Part shown: in pieces, positions 36,125 to 48,300 of the stretch
Layout of the letters: each line of letters opens with the position of its first letter
Position numbering within the stretch: the first letter of the stretch is position 1
Source: Hemibagrus wyckioides
Taxonomy: Eukaryota > Chordata > Actinopteri > Siluriformes > Bagridae
Assembly (NCBI RefSeq): GCF_019097595.1
Contig: NC_080715.1
Coordinates: 29,533,355 to 29,597,354 of the forward strand
Length of the DNA: 64,000 nucleotides
Direction: 5' to 3'
Translations under genes and position numbers: made by a program
Notes under the pieces: model-generated
What the model saw: only the letters and a program-made list of their open reading frames with translations
The model's database searches: none
What the model was told of the DNA's origin: nothing

Positions 36125-37220
36125 TAAAAATAGTTGCCTGTGTAGTCTTTTATTTATTTATTTATTTATTTATTCTTTAGCTCCATCTTGATGCTAATAA
36201 GACAAAAAGACAAGTTACCGAGACATTAATGTGTCCTTCCTCATGAAGAATTTCGAGTTTTGGGAAAATCTAATGTACTGAAATTGGAGGCTCCTTCCAT
36301 AAATGTTAAATAAACACAAACACAAAGCTTCACCATATCAAAGAGTCCTTAGTTATGAGCCGTTACTATAGACACAATGATGTATTAGAACAAGGGCATT
36401 AATATTAAACTATACTGAAGTACCATGAGATCCGTGCAGTTATGATGTTAATCCATATCATGTGACCAGTCAAATTCAAGAACTGAAATATGCTGCGTAT
36501 AAAGGCTTGTGTGTGTGTGTGTGAGAGAGAGAGAAAGAAAGAGAGGTTTAACGCTTATGTGACCTACACGATCATGCTATCTGCACTATACAAGATTGAT
36601 AACAATTATCTGTGGTGCTAGAAAGACTTCCGTACATAAGCTGTTCACAATTTCATCAGATAACAACATCCCAAATCTTACAGATAGATAACTCTAAAAA
36701 GAAGATTAAAGCTAATATTCAGGTCAGAGAGTGATTGATTTGAACACGTGATCAACACATTTCAGCATCACTGATTTGCGGAGAGCGTCATAGAAATGAC
36801 ACTCGAGACGAGACACTTTCTGTCACTCCGTTTGCATTAGCAAAACACAGAGACGAATCGTACCTTAAAAGCATTATCATTCAGCAAGAATGAGGAGATA
36901 TACTCTATCTCTCTCTCTCTCTCTTTAGATTCTTTTCCTTTTCACAATTCTGAAGCCTGGATGCTGTTTTCTACTCTGCTACTCTGCACTCCACTGTGCT
37001 TTTTTGTTCCAATAGCTTTCAGAATGGACACCAAAAAAAAAAAAGAAAGAAAGAAAGCACTATTTTCTCTGGCAGAAATGTTCTTTTCATATTGAGAATA
37101 CATTGACATCATACTTGTATCGTATAGAAGTCTGAGGAATGACACAGCATTACTGTACCGGAGTAGTTATGAGTGTAAAGTAAGAACGTGAAACCAAAAT
37201 TATTAAGGTAAATATTTTTT
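35830..37220. other. Unique DNA with simple repeats
   Basis: No gene is recognised. It holds an (AT)n tract at about 36,065-36,121 and a short (TTTA)n at about 36,149-36,175. A GT/GA patch lies near 36,508-36,545 and a (CT)n near 36,908-36,925. Confidence 0.55.
36065..36121. repeat. (AT)n microsatellite
   Basis: Perfect AT run of about 55 bp preceded by TATATGTATATA. Confidence 0.93.
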
Positions 37221-37224
37221 TTTT

Positions 37225-37905
37225 ACAACTTTTCACACTGCGCTTAATCCCGGGTTATCATCGTTCTAAACTCTGCTTTTAACCCCGGGTAAAGGAAAGT
37301 TTCTTATGTGTAATTTTATGAAACCCTGCTCTAAAGCTTTTAATATGAAAGCCACATTGTACAAAGCCACAATGTTTACAGTGTGAAACGATGCAGTGTT
37401 AGAATGTTAGGGCTTGTTGCTTAGCAACAGACACCCAATGAGAATCTGTGCCTCATATCACGTTCAAATCAAGACCGTAACAAAAGCACTAAACATCATA
37501 GCAAAGAGGAAATACGTGACACTGACAAATTACTGGACGCGGGATACCAACGATCGTCTGGTCAACCACACAAAAAGAGCAAAAAAAGATGATAAAGCTG
37601 TGGAAGATACCAAAACCGCAGACCTGAAATTTATTATATCACTGATGTGAAAGCGTGAGAATGGACGCTATTTAAAGCAGTCAGATGCTGGATTTATCCA
37701 ATCAGTGTTCTTGAGACGTAAATATGCAAAAAAAAGAAGAAGGTTAATCCAGGGTTTAGGATTGTACAGTGTGAAACGACAGATTATGAAGAGCCAGGAT
37801 TCATTATTAAGCCTGTGTTAAGTATGAGCAGTGTGAAACCTCAAACTACACAGCCCAGGATTCTGTTTACAATACCTGAGGGAAATATTTCACATGTGAA
37901 AAGCT
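37225..37905 (+). repeat. Interspersed repeat family X with X-box-like palindrome
   Basis: The left end is 'CTTTTCACACTGCGCTTAAT' CCCGGGTT and the right end is 'AGCCCAGGATTCTGTTTACA' followed by TTTCACATGTGAAAAG. The phrase CAGTGTGAAAC recurs at 37,380, 37,768 and 37,831. Near 37,415 lies GTTGCTTAGCAAC, an inverted half-site pair of RFX X-box form. A 78-codon frame inside (37414-37650) has no recognised domain. The 32.1-kb copy shares the order. Probably a non-autonomous element; class not assigned. Confidence 0.6.
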
Positions 37906-38019
37906 GTAATAAATGATTCTCAAAGATTCAAAATTCCAAAATGATTATTTTGATGAACTGAAGACGAACCCTGATCTATTAGAGAGTTTCATCTTGATCT
38001 GTATTTATGAATAAGATCC

Positions 38020-38290
38020 TGTCAGTTATAGTTTTGGCTTTCTTTCACACTCCACCAATCACATCCTGCAGTGTCTCTTTGCAGTGGCCTTCGCAGACGA
38101 AGCTCGGCAGATGTGCGTCCTTTTGTTTACTGCCACGTCATCATCAGATAACTTTCGGTGATGGATTCGTGAAAATTATCTCGCTGCTCCATAATGAACC
38201 AGCCTAGCCCTCTGGCTGCCAATTTGTGTGACTAGGCATCAGTCATGGATGAGGTAGTCTCATTTTCCAAATTAATTATCAAGATGCACA
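38020..38290. other. Candidate conserved noncoding segment
   Basis: Repeat-free block with retained CpGs ('CTTCGCAGACGAAGCTCGGC') followed by a homeodomain-site-rich part, 'CCAAATTAATTATCAAGATG'. There is no open frame of note beyond 66 codons. A regulatory role is inferred. Confidence 0.3.
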
Positions 38291-38299
38291 TTAAATAAC

Positions 38300-38996
38300 A
38301 GTTCAGTTCTTTTAAAGAAAAGAAAAAGTCCCACCAGCAGTACACATAATGACAAAATGAATAAATATATGTGATACAAGATTTTGCAATGCGATCATTC
38401 TTACACTCTTGCTGCATTAGTCAAGTAAGCAGTTTAATCAATTAGATTAACAGCCTAGATTTCATTACACCAGGAGCATGGAGTGTGATGATGTGTAATA
38501 CAGACAGTATAATGATATCTGATAATCTAGCAAGAAATATCTACAGCTTTAAAACCTCCTGATACGCTCCTACTGGATGTGTATCATGCTTATATGAGCT
38601 GCACAATCATGCGATCATGTGACTTGATGTTTTCTTATGTATATATATACGAAAAAGGAGGAGCTTTGTCACTCCATTTCTTTATAGAAAAGTTCATATC
38701 GAGCATCCTGAAAGCGACAGATTTACAGGAGGTTTGCTTTGCACATGATGCGATGAACCGAAAAAGAAAGGAGCCGTTGTTGGGTTTCAGCCGTGAAACT
38801 CCATTTATTCATCAGTCAAGTATACTTATGCGTAAAAACGATAGAAATTAACCAAGAGAAAAATGGGCTTAATAAACACAGATAATTATATCATTAAATA
38901 ATTTACAGGATTCCTGAAATGTAGCACTTAATTCTGTCCCCTTGGGTTCAGTTTGCAGATAAATATCCAAAGAGGATATTATGTATATATAAAGGG

Positions 38997-38998
<2 letters not shown>
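38300..38998. other. Unique DNA, no gene recognised
   Basis: The frame 38579-38851 has no recognised motif. Nothing else is supported. Confidence 0.4.

Positions 38999-39088
<90 letters not shown>
38999..39088. repeat. (AT)n microsatellite
   Basis: About 90 bp of AT dinucleotides with one G interruption. It is followed by ACATACATACATAC, and gives isoleucine/tyrosine frames on both strands. Confidence 0.95.
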
Positions 39089-39093
<5 letters not shown>

Positions 39094-39199
39094 CATACAT
39101 ACGTTTATTTATGCTATTTGTACAGCATGTTTGTTTCACTTCCTGCCGGATCAATTCAGGGTCGAATCACGTTCTCACAGCAGTTTAACTAACCTAAAG

Positions 39200-40250
39200 T
39201 GGAAGTGAAAGCTTTAAAACCTGTATTAAAAAATGTAAAAACAACTACTGCTACATGTCTATATATATATATATTCTAAATTCCACAAAAATATAGTAAT
39301 ATTTCTACATTTCTAATAAAGGCACATACAGTCTAAAAGATTGTACTGGGAATAAATAAATAAACTTTGTGTCTTTTTATTAATTGTGATTATATATTAC
39401 AAAAAAAGGAGGTCAATTACATCAAATGCCCACCGCTACTGTAAGCACCGAACAGAAGCCGAGACGTACGTTTGTGATGACATTTCAGCTTTTCCTTAAC
39501 AGCAAAGTATCAAGGGCCCTCGTTTTCCAGAAGCGTATTAAAGGCACTCAGAGTTGAAGTGCCATTTGGGTTTTGAAGTACTCACGTAGAGTGACATTCT
39601 CAACGGTGTCCTCTCTGAATACAACGAGTTGCAGCTTTGTTGCAGCATTTCTCTCTGTCTGTGCAGTACTAGGAGCTTACATCTAATTCCGGGACAATAA
39701 CATGTACTGTATGCTCTTGTGACATTTTATTCTGTATCCACTTACAGTCAAAGCCTTACAATCTGTTCGAATGTTTAAATGCACAGTGTTTAATGTGCAC
39801 TGTGGAAGCATGTAGACCAGACGGCTTCAAGCATTTAGCACGTTATCATAAATCTGCATTCTACGATGCCATTCATTCAGTCCCATCAGGATTTACTGTG
39901 AGTTTCTTGTGAACATAATAGCTTTTTTTCTAAATTTACGATGCAGCTTGAGTATTTTGTGTTTTTCAATTCATATACAATGCCTATCTATGATAACCGT
40001 ACTCATGTTCAATACATGACATGAAGAGGATTTGTCTGAATGTGCATCGTGATGACATCACAGACACGTCTTGGCTCAAATCTGCATAAAATCTGTGTCT
40101 ATTTTGTAAAACAAACCCCAAGCTCTTAGGCTTATTGTGGAGTTTGTTTGATTTTGTGTTCATATCTGCTATCGTGACATCCTGGAATGACTTAAAGAAT
40201 AAAGAATGTCATCAGTGGAAGTCAGGAAATTAAACATATCCTCACCAGAC
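39200..40250. other. Unique DNA, no gene recognised
   Basis: The segment about 39,460-39,680 is less AT-rich and repeat-free. I see no exon signature. Confidence 0.4.
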
Positions 40251-40257
40251 ACTTTAA

Positions 40258-40700
40258 TATTCAGTTCAATTCAATTTAATTTGCATAGCACTTTTAACAA
40301 TGGACATTGTCTCAAAGCAGCTTTACAGACCATAAGAAATCTAGTACGAAATAGTTAAAGATTAATATTAGAATTATATTTAAATTTATTTGTATTAATC
40401 CCTAATCCCTAATGAACAAGCTTGAGGCGACTGTGACGAGGAAAACCCCCCTTAGATGGTAAGGGGAAGAAACCTTAAAAGGAACCAGGCTCAAAGGGGA
40501 ATCTCATCCTCATTTGGGAGACACTGTAGAGTGTGAATTACCATAAACAACAGAGAGTGTGATTATAAATAATGTCCTTTCTACAGTCATATACAGTACA
40601 GTTGGAGTTATACAGTAACCAGGAGCTCCTGAGCAACTCATAAATTAGCTCAACATCTGAGTTCGTTATAGATTCAACACCAACTCCTCCATGCCGAAGC
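40258..40700 (+). repeat. Dispersed repeat family R2, uninterrupted copy
   Basis: 'TTCAATTCAATTTAATTTGC' starts it. 'TAACAATGGACATTGTCTCA', 'CCCTAATGAACAAGCTTGAG', 'AGGGGAAGAAACCTTAAAAG' and 'CATCCTCATTTGGGAGACAC' follow in order. It is the reference copy for the R2 pieces at 34.6, 44.2 and 59.4 kb. Confidence 0.8.
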
Positions 40701-40954
40701 CTTCAAATGCTCAATGATGGAGATACAGCATATGTAGAGTGCTATTTTGTGTATTGATTAGGAGGTTGTTGTCTCAAAGTTCACATGGGATCGGCATCTT
40801 CTCATCTTCAAAGTTTAAAGTCTGATTCGACTTTAATAACAAGACATGTAACCTCAGCTTATTCATATGACTATCCATTCAGCAGCAGAGTGATGCATGA
40901 AATCACAGCAATAGAGGTCAAAAGCTTCAGTTATGTCACATCAAACTTCAGAAT

Positions 40955-41300
40955 GAGGAAAATCTGATCTCAGTGACTTTGATCTTGGCATGGTTGATGG
41001 TGTGAGACAGGCTGATTTTAGAAAATCTCCTGGGAGGTTCACACACACACACAGAACAATATATAGAGTTTACACAGAATGGTGTGAAAAAACATTCAGT
41101 GCTGTGGAGGGAACCAGGTTGCTTGTTGTTGATGTGAAAGAGGAGAGGTCTGAGGAGACGGCTAGATCGGTTTGAGCTGACAGGACGTCAATAGTCACTC
41201 TAATAATTACTCTTTGCCAACGTGATGTGGAGAAAAGCATCTCAGAACAAAGAAAGGTTGAATCTTGAGGTTACAGTGGGCAGAAACTGAGAAACTGAGC
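40955..41300 (+). mobile_element. Tc1-like relic (lineage D), transposase N-terminal part
   Basis: In the plus direction it reads 'GTGACTTTGATCTTGGCATG' (DFDLGM), then a broken helix-turn-helix region with RVYTEWCEK, then 'GAGGAGACGGCTAGATCGGT' and a 'ACTCTTTGCCAACGTGATGTGG' segment (given here in pieces), ending 'AGCATCTCAGAACAAAG'. The order matches the DNA-binding half of a Tc1-type transposase distinct from its neighbour. Stops and indels abound, and no terminal repeats or catalytic domain remain. It lies about 170 bp upstream of the full-length lineage C element. Confidence 0.7.
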
Positions 41301-41468
41301 AGGTGAAGATAAGAAAAAATTAATTGAACGCTTTGGATTTTTTTTTTGCTCTAATTATTGACTGTAAATTATGTTGCTAGTAGTATAGTAGCTTTTTGGC
41401 CTGAAAAGAAGAAAATCCTCACACAAACTTCACACTTTCGTGTATGTCACACAAAATAACTCAACATA

Positions 41469-42710
41469 CACTATATTGCCAAAAGTATTCGCTCACCCAT
41501 CCAAATAATCAGAATCAGGTGTTCCAATCACTTCCATGGCCACAGGTGTATAAAATCAAGCACCTAGGCATGCAGACTGTTTTTACAAACATTTGTGAAA
41601 GAATGGGTCGCTCTCAGGAGCTCAGTGAATTCCAGCGTGGAACTGTGATAGGATGCCACCTGTGCAACAAATCCAGTCGTGAAATTTCCTCGCTCCTGAA
41701 TATTCCACAGTCAACTGTCAGCTGTATTATAAGAACGTGGAAGTGTTTGGGAACGACAGCAACTCAGCCACGAAGTGGTAGGCCACGTAAACTGACGGAG
41801 CGGGGTCAGCGGATGCTGAGGCGCATAGTGCGAAGAGGTCGCCAACTTTCTGCAGAGTCAATCGCTACAGACCTCCAAACTTCATGTGGCCTTCAGATTA
41901 GCTCAAGAACAGTGCGCAGAGAGCTTCATGGAATGGGTTTCCATGGCCGAGCAGCTGCATCCAAGCCATACATCACCAAGTGCAATGCAAAGTGTCGGAT
42001 GCAGTGGTGTAAAGCACGCCGCCACTGGACTCTAGAGCAGTGGAGACGCGTTCTCTGGAGTGACGAATCGCGCTTCTCCATCTGGCAATCTGATGGACGA
42101 GTCTGGGTTTGGCGGTTGCCAGGAGAACGGTACTTGTCTGACTGCATTGTGCCAAATGTAAAGTTTGGTGGAGGGGGATTATGGTGTGGGGTTGTTTTTC
42201 AGGAGCTGGGCTTGGCCCCTTAGTTCCAGTGAAAGGAACTCTGAATGCTTCAGCATACCAAGACATTTTGGACAATTCCATGCTCCCAACTTTGTGGGAA
42301 CAGTTTGGGGCTGGCCCCTTCCTCTTCCAACATGACTGTGCACCAGTGCACAAAGCAAGGTCCATAAAGACATGGATGACAGAGTCTGGTGTGGATGAAC
42401 TTGACTGGCCTGCACAGAGTCCTGACCTCAACCCGATAGAACACCTTTGGGATGAATTAGAGCGGAGACTGAGAGCCAGGCCTTCTCGTCCAACATCAGT
42501 GTGTGACCTCACAAATGCGCTTCTGGAAGAATGGTCAAAAATTCCCATAAACACACTCCTAAACCTTGTGGACAGCCTTCCCAGAAGAGTTGAAGCTGTT
42601 ATAGCTGCAAAGGGTGGACCGACGTCATATTGAACCCTATGGATTAGGAATGGGATGTCACTTCATATGCGAGTCAAGGCAGGTTAGCGAATACTTTTGG
42701 CAATATAATA
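41469..42710 (+). mobile_element. Full-length Tc1-like transposon (lineage C)
   Basis: The element is 1,242 bp, within the usual 1.2-1.8 kb for the group. The left terminal repeat starts CACTATATTGCCAAAAGTAT. The right one in reverse is TATTATATTGCCAAAAGTAT, so its outer three bases have mutated. Both continue TCGC. TA lies on each side (41,467-41,468 and 42,711-42,712). A single transposase reading frame occupies most of the interior. The copy is well preserved and is probably one of the youngest insertions in the window. Confidence 0.93.
41603..42633 (+). pseudogene. Tc1-like DD34E transposase with one frameshift
   Basis: The protein would cut and paste the element at TA sites in the nucleus. 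The chosen start (MGRSQELSEFQ) fits the family N-terminus; the open frame extends upstream only by chance. Residues about 1-110 hold the paired helix-turn-helix DNA-binding region with the GRPRK linker. The catalytic triad is all present: D154 in LWSDESRF, D245 in [11 protein letters not shown] and E280 in [10 protein letters not shown], with 34 residues between the last two. The frame ends at TGA after GGPTSY, for a nominal 343 residues. A run of five G at 42,173-42,177 lacks one base relative to the reading frame, so translation shifts after VKFGGGG and stops at 42,223. Apart from this I see no stop codon in the two segments. Confidence 0.92.
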
Positions 42711-42719
42711 TATATAATT

Positions 42720-43070
42720 TACTGTTCAATCGAATCTGAAAACAAGGCCACTGAAATAAGTCAAGTGTAATGCTGTTTTAATGTAAGATTACAGATACAA
42801 CGCTGATACAAAATCATTCAAAATCAGTCTTGACAGCTAAATATGGAGAAAAGAGAAAAGAAAAGTTCAGTACAAGTGTAAAAATCTATAAAAATCTTAT
42901 TTAATACAGATCCACCAGTGCTTGAAAATCTTCCGAGACTCACTTATCCAATATTGTGAATTGGAAAAAAAGGAAGTAGGACATGTTATATTTCCCAAGC
43001 ACGGTTCCTTAAAAAAAAAGGAAGAAAATAGTGAAATTCAAAGAGCTGAGAAAGGTTAAAAGGACATTTC
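42720..43070. other. Unique AT-rich DNA, no gene recognised
   Basis: No feature supported. Confidence 0.4.
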
Positions 43071-43074
43071 CATC

Positions 43075-43580
43075 CATTATTTGAAAATTGTTCTTTCCGA
43101 GCCGCTCTGAACCGATCCTGCCGTCCTGCTAAGACTGTGTGTGATTCAACACAAATTGCCACTTTGTCCGCACCCTTTGGCCAAGCATCTAGTGAAACTC
43201 GAGCGAGTCACAGTCGCTACATCAGCAGAGATATAACTCCACTTTTCTCATTTCGGGCTTAAATGTGAGCCTGCCTGGTGACATTTCCATAAGGCAGAAT
43301 AGGGGTTCTCAGCATGCGCCTCGGCAGCGGGAGCCAAAGGGATACGAGCGCTGTAACGAGAGTTCCTACTCGCTTTGATGCGATGTTTACCAGAAGCTAA
43401 TAGGATAGTTATCCTTCTTACTGTGGGGAAGCCAGAGGGCAACCTAGATGTGAGAGTGATCCAGGAACATGAGGCATTTTAAACTAGCAATTACAGGAAT
43501 TAATGATTTTACGCATCCTTTAGTCAATATGCCATATTGTGTTTCCTAATCATGGAGCCTGGCTCTGTCTTTTCCAGACG
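43075..43580. other. Candidate conserved noncoding cluster
   Basis: A repeat-free 500-bp block with many retained CpGs (for example 'CATGCGCCTCGGCAGCGGGA' and ACGAGCGCTGTAACG). It ends in homeodomain-like sites ('GCAATTACAGGAATTAATGA'). No domain-bearing frame. Inferred regulatory. Confidence 0.33.
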
Positions 43581-43599
43581 TTTTTATGTGCGCAAATAA

Positions 43600-44200
43600 C
43601 AAAAGCCCCAATAATTAGGTTTGGTACTTCTTTCCAAAGCCTAAGGACTCTTTAAGATAAATCATCCAAACAATAATATAAGAATAATACAATCAAGAGA
43701 AGAGTAATGAAAGACACAAAGACAAAAGAGACATGAAGTGATCAAAAACAATGTGATAATGTGACTTGGATTTATCATCTATTATCTTATCGTCCTTATT
43801 ATCTTTGCCCAAACACAACAGGATTATTGTCTAAAGTCTAAACATCTTTGTCATTAAACAAATTTGGATTAATTGTGTAGTTATTCTTTAAGCAGTTATT
43901 TGCTCTCTGCTTATCTAGGGCACCTAACTAGTATACTTAAAAAAAAACCTATTTTTGGAAAAAAAAAAAGTCATGTGGAAAATACTGCATTACATTTAGT
44001 TTAGTTGTTCTATGAAGTGTGTAGTAGAATAGTGTAGAAATATATGTCGCTGTTTCACAACCCCTGGTTTGAGTACGCTTTTTTGGCAAGCAATTTTATT
44101 CCCAGCTTTGAAAACACACGATCAAATAATGTTGGATGCATGAAGAAATTGTGTTCATTTAACTCATGTAATTGTGTTCAAACCAATGTACACAACCCAG
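43600..44200. other. Unique AT-rich DNA, no gene recognised
   Basis: No feature supported. Confidence 0.4.
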
Positions 44201-44202
44201 TT

Positions 44203-44345
44203 GAGTCAATTCAATTCAATTTATACTGCTTTTAACAATGGACATTGTTTCCAAGCAGCTTTACAGAAGTTTAAAAAATTATAAAGTTTAAAGTTAAGTT
44301 ACTATTTATCCTTAACATTTATCCCTGTCATAATTTTATTAATTC
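44203..44345 (+). repeat. Dispersed repeat family R2, 5' part
   Basis: 'GTCAATTCAATTCAATTTAT' and 'TTTTAACAATGGACATTGTT' with 'CCAAGCAGCTTTACAGAAGT'. It is truncated after about 140 bp. Confidence 0.72.
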
Positions 44346-44879
44346 AGTGAATTTTTTTTGGGCCAACGAGATAAAAAGGCGGTCCTACTTAGTAAGGCAT
44401 TTGCACTGAAGTGAACGTCACTGTATATTTCTGTTCTGGATTATACTTTTTTTTTTAACAGCTTAACAGTTCTGATTTTTTTCTTCTCTATTTCTTAAAT
44501 GAAATTCCATCCGCTTGCAACGGCGTCTTGGTTTTTGCTTCAGTTGCGTTTTACAGTCCCTCCAGCATCCAAGTGGTCATCTATCAAACTTCACTTGAGC
44601 TAATAAAGCAGTGAAACAGCCCTCAGGTTGCTGAGAAATAGCAGGGAGAGCCTGGGGCCTGTTAAAATCCGTCCCGCAAAGCCGCTTTAATCCGATGGTT
44701 TCTAACACTTTCTTCTTTTTTTCACTTCTTTTATTGTCATGTAAACAAATGCTCATTCCCAATGGCATTTCTGTCACTCCAGTCTAAGCAAAATACAAGT
44801 TACTGCCTTGCATCTTCCTCTCTACAAAGTGTCAATAATAGTCCAGTGCTCTGTCTTTATCGTGATTTCATATGGATAG

Positions 44880-45320
44880 CTTGCTATTGAGTGACTACAG
44901 AGTGCCGTCCTCGGCAGTGGCTTCTGGCTCGACAGGAACCCTGAGACACTGTTACGACGTATGAGAAGGCCTTGCGGCGCTGTAATTTATCTTTATCACC
45001 TAGTTTCAAGGCTCAAGGCTACGCCTTTTCATTTTCCAGACCTCGCTTAGGAGCACTTGAGAAATCTGCAATTTGCTCATGAGCGGTGGTAACACTTTAG
45101 GGGGCACCTCTCTATTCACGGCCTCTTCGCATGCCGTCCTTATTGGGGATCCAAACAAGCCAAAAAATCGTGACTCTGCTTTAGCATAAAACGAGCAGAA
45201 GAAGATGGGGGAAAGGAATGGCTCGGCAGGGGAGAAAGCGGGCAATTTGCAGGTGTTGGTGAATCTTATCATCGGTAGATGAGTGGTGTTTGGTTGAGCG
45301 CTCTGACTAATGAGCACATG
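44880..45320. other. Candidate conserved noncoding cluster
   Basis: CpG-retaining, repeat-free block (for example 'CTTGCGGCGCTGTAATTTAT' and 'TCACGGCCTCTTCGCATGCC'). The minus frame 45006-45317 has no recognised motif. The composition is unlike the AT-rich sequence on both sides. Confidence 0.33.
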
Positions 45321-45329
45321 CCGGTCCGA

Positions 45330-48300
45330 GGTGTATAAAACAAATAGCCGTCAAAAAAAAAAATTTGAAGAAAATATTGTTGTGTGGCCAAAATTTTTTA
45401 GGGAATTTGGTTCCCTGGGGAGAAATGGCTCTCTGGTAGAATTTCCATATGATAAAAAATGTAAATTCTGACATTTTACTCTTCTAGACAAATCCTGTTA
45501 CAACAATCAGTGTGCTTATTGTCTGTCTTTGCTTCAGGGTTAATCCTGGTGTTCCATTCCACTTCTTCTTCCCATTTGTACATCCAGCTCTTCATTATTC
45601 CCCTTCACATGATCAATAAAGTATCTGTCTTACTATATAAATCTGTCACCGCTGCCATTACAAATTGACTAGGCAATTGGGTATCACTTCATTTGTGCCT
45701 ATGTTTACAGTAACACAGTCAATTACTTGGAATCACAAAATGATGTCTGATGAATCCTGACAGATGCTTTCGCTGGGAAAGAACACGAAAAGATCACTGA
45801 AGGTCCGGTAAGAGGCTGGCCTCTTCGACAGGAACCTGCTTTCATGTCTCTGTGATTAATGTGAATCTCGGAAAACAAAGATCACCCGCCTCCATTTTTA
45901 ACGCTACTGGAACCCTTCTGGCCTCGTACCCTTCAGCGACTGTCCTTCTCATTAATTCCCAGCTCCTCGTGAGACACCATCTAGCCAGAAATAAGCACAG
46001 CTGGTGTCATCTAAAGCTGAAAAAACATACTCAAACATTCATCGCTGGAGATTAAACGAGCAGTTCATCAGGTCTTTATGAGCAACAATAGCAAATGGCA
46101 TGGAAATATGGGACAAAATTCAGTTTACTCCAAGGTTTCTGTGTGTATTTGTCTATATATTTTAAACTGTATAGATTCTTTTTTTTTTTTTTTCCTGGCT
46201 AAATAAAAATACACTACTACTGTAGTCAACATTTACCATATAAAGCTTTAATCACAGTTCATTACTGTATCATTTTACTGTATTAAACTGCAAATTGCTA
46301 CTGGTAATACACTGTCTTTACAGGAGAATAGTATAAATATCCATTTTCACTCTGTAGTTATAGATTAAATGACTGGTCATTAAATAATAAAGAAATATTT
46401 ATAGTAATATATCACATATTTACAAATATTACAAATATTACATATTTTATAACAGTAGTGGCAATAGGAAATGGAAAACCCATACTCTTGCTTGAAAATG
46501 TAAAGCAAAGAGGATAATAATAATAATAATAAAAAAATATATATTTATTATTATTATTATTATTATTATTTTAACTTTTAAAGGACAATTAACAGTTAAC
46601 AATTGCAGTAACCTTAACATTCTTCAAAATGTGAATAGATAGTACAACAAAACAACTGAACTGAGAATGGCGAAGTTTTTTTAGAAATATTTTTTTAATT
46701 ACCTAGAAAGAGCCTGAAACAAATGTGTGAAGGATAATGTGAAATATTGTAAAGTGCGGAGAACAGTGTTCTCATCTGTTTTTATGAGACTAGACAAAAG
46801 TGGGAAAAGTTTGCCTTTCTAAAGTCAAACCATTTATTGAAACAAAGTGGAAATGCGTACGAAAAGTTCCAATAAATATTGGGTTACTGTATTAATATTC
46901 AGAGAGTCAATTATTTATTTCGCTTCACACAGTCCTTTTATCCTTGTCGCGGACACATCTCACGCGTGTCGTCCTTATATTCAGCGTCACAGGCAAACTA
47001 TTTCTGGGTTCTTCAGGCAGAAACATCTATTCATCTCTTCCCAACATCACATTAAACCCTGGAGAGAAGTTTAAGAATTTGCCAGACCTAGAAACTTCTA
47101 GAACTTAAAATGACTGTGGAGAGAAAAACGAATCCCAGAATGCAATGTCTTTACAGTATGACAGTGTATTATATATTTACAGTCATTCTTTAAAAAATAC
47201 AGCTTGTGTTTTAATGGAAATACACGCAAATATTGTAAGGGATATTCCTGTACAGGAAAGGGTAGTAGGTACAGTGTAGTAAGTAGCATATTTCATTTAA
47301 AAGAGAGATAGAGAGAGTGATTGAGAGAGAGAAAATATCTTTGTCTTTTTTAACAGTACAGTAAAGTAGCATATTAAAAAAAGATATAATATCTTTGTCT
47401 ATTTTTAAGCATTATTATTATTATTATTATTATTATTTATATTATAATATTTATAATATTATTTATTTATTATTATTTCTAATTTTAACATTTTTTATTT
47501 TTTAGAAATATCTAAAATTGTAAAATGTTAATCATTTGATGTTAGAAGTTTTTCGAACTTTTTCCTTGTATTTATTTATTTACTTACTTACTTATTTATT
47601 TACTTACTTATTTACTTATTTATTTATCTATCCTATAATTCATCTTCCTACATTCTCGTCAGTGCAGCACTACTGTATGCTGGCTGTTTGTGAGCAAACC
47701 TGTACAGTAAATGGTGATATTTATGTCATATATCCTCACGCTGGAAATGGGACTTCTTTCATTCCCATGATGTCAAAGCGCATCTTGTGCTCGTCTCTCA
47801 ACATGCAGGTGCTTGTCCATCCAGAACCAGTGAGAGAACCCAGAATTTTTATCAGACCTTTTAAATATATATAGTTTTAGAGGCCAGTGAGTGCTGGGAG
47901 GTTTACTGGGCTGGAAATGAGAAATCAGAGAAAGCACTGGGGATTGTAAAATCTCATTCCATCCACATGAGTGAAAACCTACAAAGGCTGTTGATGTAAT
48001 GTCTCTACACGCAAGTTCTTACAAAACTATTGACGTGTGCTGTAGCTGTGAAATGCAAACTCCTTAAGGCGGTTTTTATTCACTTTTTTATTTCACTTTC
48101 TGTAGGTTTATTTGGATTCCCTGCATTTAGCATGCATAACCCAGACATACTATGGTAGAACATGCTTTATTTTCTCTGCCAAGCTGTGAAAATGACTGAA
48201 ATATAAATATCTGGTTCACATCTACAGGCTGATAAACAACCTGATATCTTCTGATACCGTATATGGAATGACCCTATTACACCCGTCATGTAGACGTGTG

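Noticed and set aside
38869..39192. Isoleucine/tyrosine-rich frames on both strands
   Set aside because: Direct translation of the (AT)n microsatellite.
41973..42554. 193-codon minus-strand frame inside the Tc1 element
   Set aside because: Antisense shadow of the transposase.
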